Below, in pieces: positions 63,957 to 64,000 of a DNA stretch of 64,000 bases; position 1 is the stretch's first letter, and every line of letters begins with the position of its first letter. The DNA comes from Pseudomonas caspiana (lineage in GTDB: Bacteria > Pseudomonadota > Gammaproteobacteria > Pseudomonadales > Pseudomonadaceae), in assembly GCF_002158995.1 (NCBI RefSeq), contig NZ_LOHF01000006.1:159041-223040 (forward strand), written 5' to 3'. Made by a program: the position numbers and the translations under genes. Below the pieces are notes generated by a model. The model had not been told where the DNA came from. It made no database searches and worked only from the letters and a program-made list of their open reading frames with translations.

Positions 63957-64000
63957 TGTGGGAGATTCCGTGTTTGCCCGCAAGCCGATGTTACGACGTG
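63957..64000. repeat. Partial REP-like sequence at the window end
   Basis: TGTGGGAGATTCCGTGTTTGCCCGCAAGCCGATGT resembles a drifted REP arm and then the flank of the unit at 22836 (GCAAGC.GATGT.ACGACGTG). The second half lies outside the window. Confidence 0.4.

Overview
The window is bacterial chromosome from the genus Pseudomonas. Evidence is the gene order anr–hemN–ccoS/I/H/G–ccoPQON twice over, protein sequences close to known Pseudomonas ClpP, Anr, Apt, Aer and FolD, GC-rich codon use, and many Pseudomonas-type REP palindromes. A member of the syringae/fluorescens lineage is likely; the species cannot be fixed from the sequence alone.

Layout. 1-2821 (minus strand): clpP, tig and a Leu-His-Arg tRNA cluster. 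3148-4002: folD. 4069-12211: a six-gene glycerol-type ABC importer operon (glpSTPQUV-like, minus strand), read away from a sigma-54-dependent AcoR-like activator. The intergenic region holds a well-formed -24/-12 promoter, six TGAACA repeats, and AANAANAA (Crc/Hfq-type) motifs in both leaders. 12400-16955: cysS, glnS, ppiB, lpxH. 17075-21859: a MarR-regulated tripartite multidrug efflux operon with two operator-like palindromes. 22106-27025: miaE, rlmM, acnA. 27303-32900: a quinate/shikimate catabolic cluster (NAD-type dehydrogenase, TetR regulator, QuiC dehydratase, MFS importer). 33109-35570: a CPBP membrane protease and the aerotaxis receptor Aer.

35640-44633 is the accessory part and is visibly more A/T-rich at several points. 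It holds four related proteins built from Ig-like beta-sandwich modules, all without a visible signal peptide, grouped around a classical autotransporter, plus a small beta-rich protein. Two of the four genes share the same upstream elements: a CTACAAA/TTTGTAG palindrome and TTGACAGC-N11-CCGATTAGTT. This points to a co-regulated family and is the best candidate for an undescribed system here.

44630-62000 returns to core genome: an alpha/beta hydrolase, two tandem cbb3 oxidase operons (ccoNOQP-1 and -2), the assembly genes ccoGHIS, a SafE-like membrane protein, hemN, a small conserved unknown, the oxygen sensor anr, and apt. ANR boxes are visible before ccoG and hemN but not before either oxidase operon. 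The window ends with recR and a CurA-like NADP-dependent oxidoreductase.

Functional themes are microaerobic respiration controlled by Anr, uptake and catabolism of glycerol and quinate/shikimate under catabolite control, drug efflux, and a putative surface or secreted Ig-module protein set. No CRISPR array, insertion sequence, prophage or integrase was seen.
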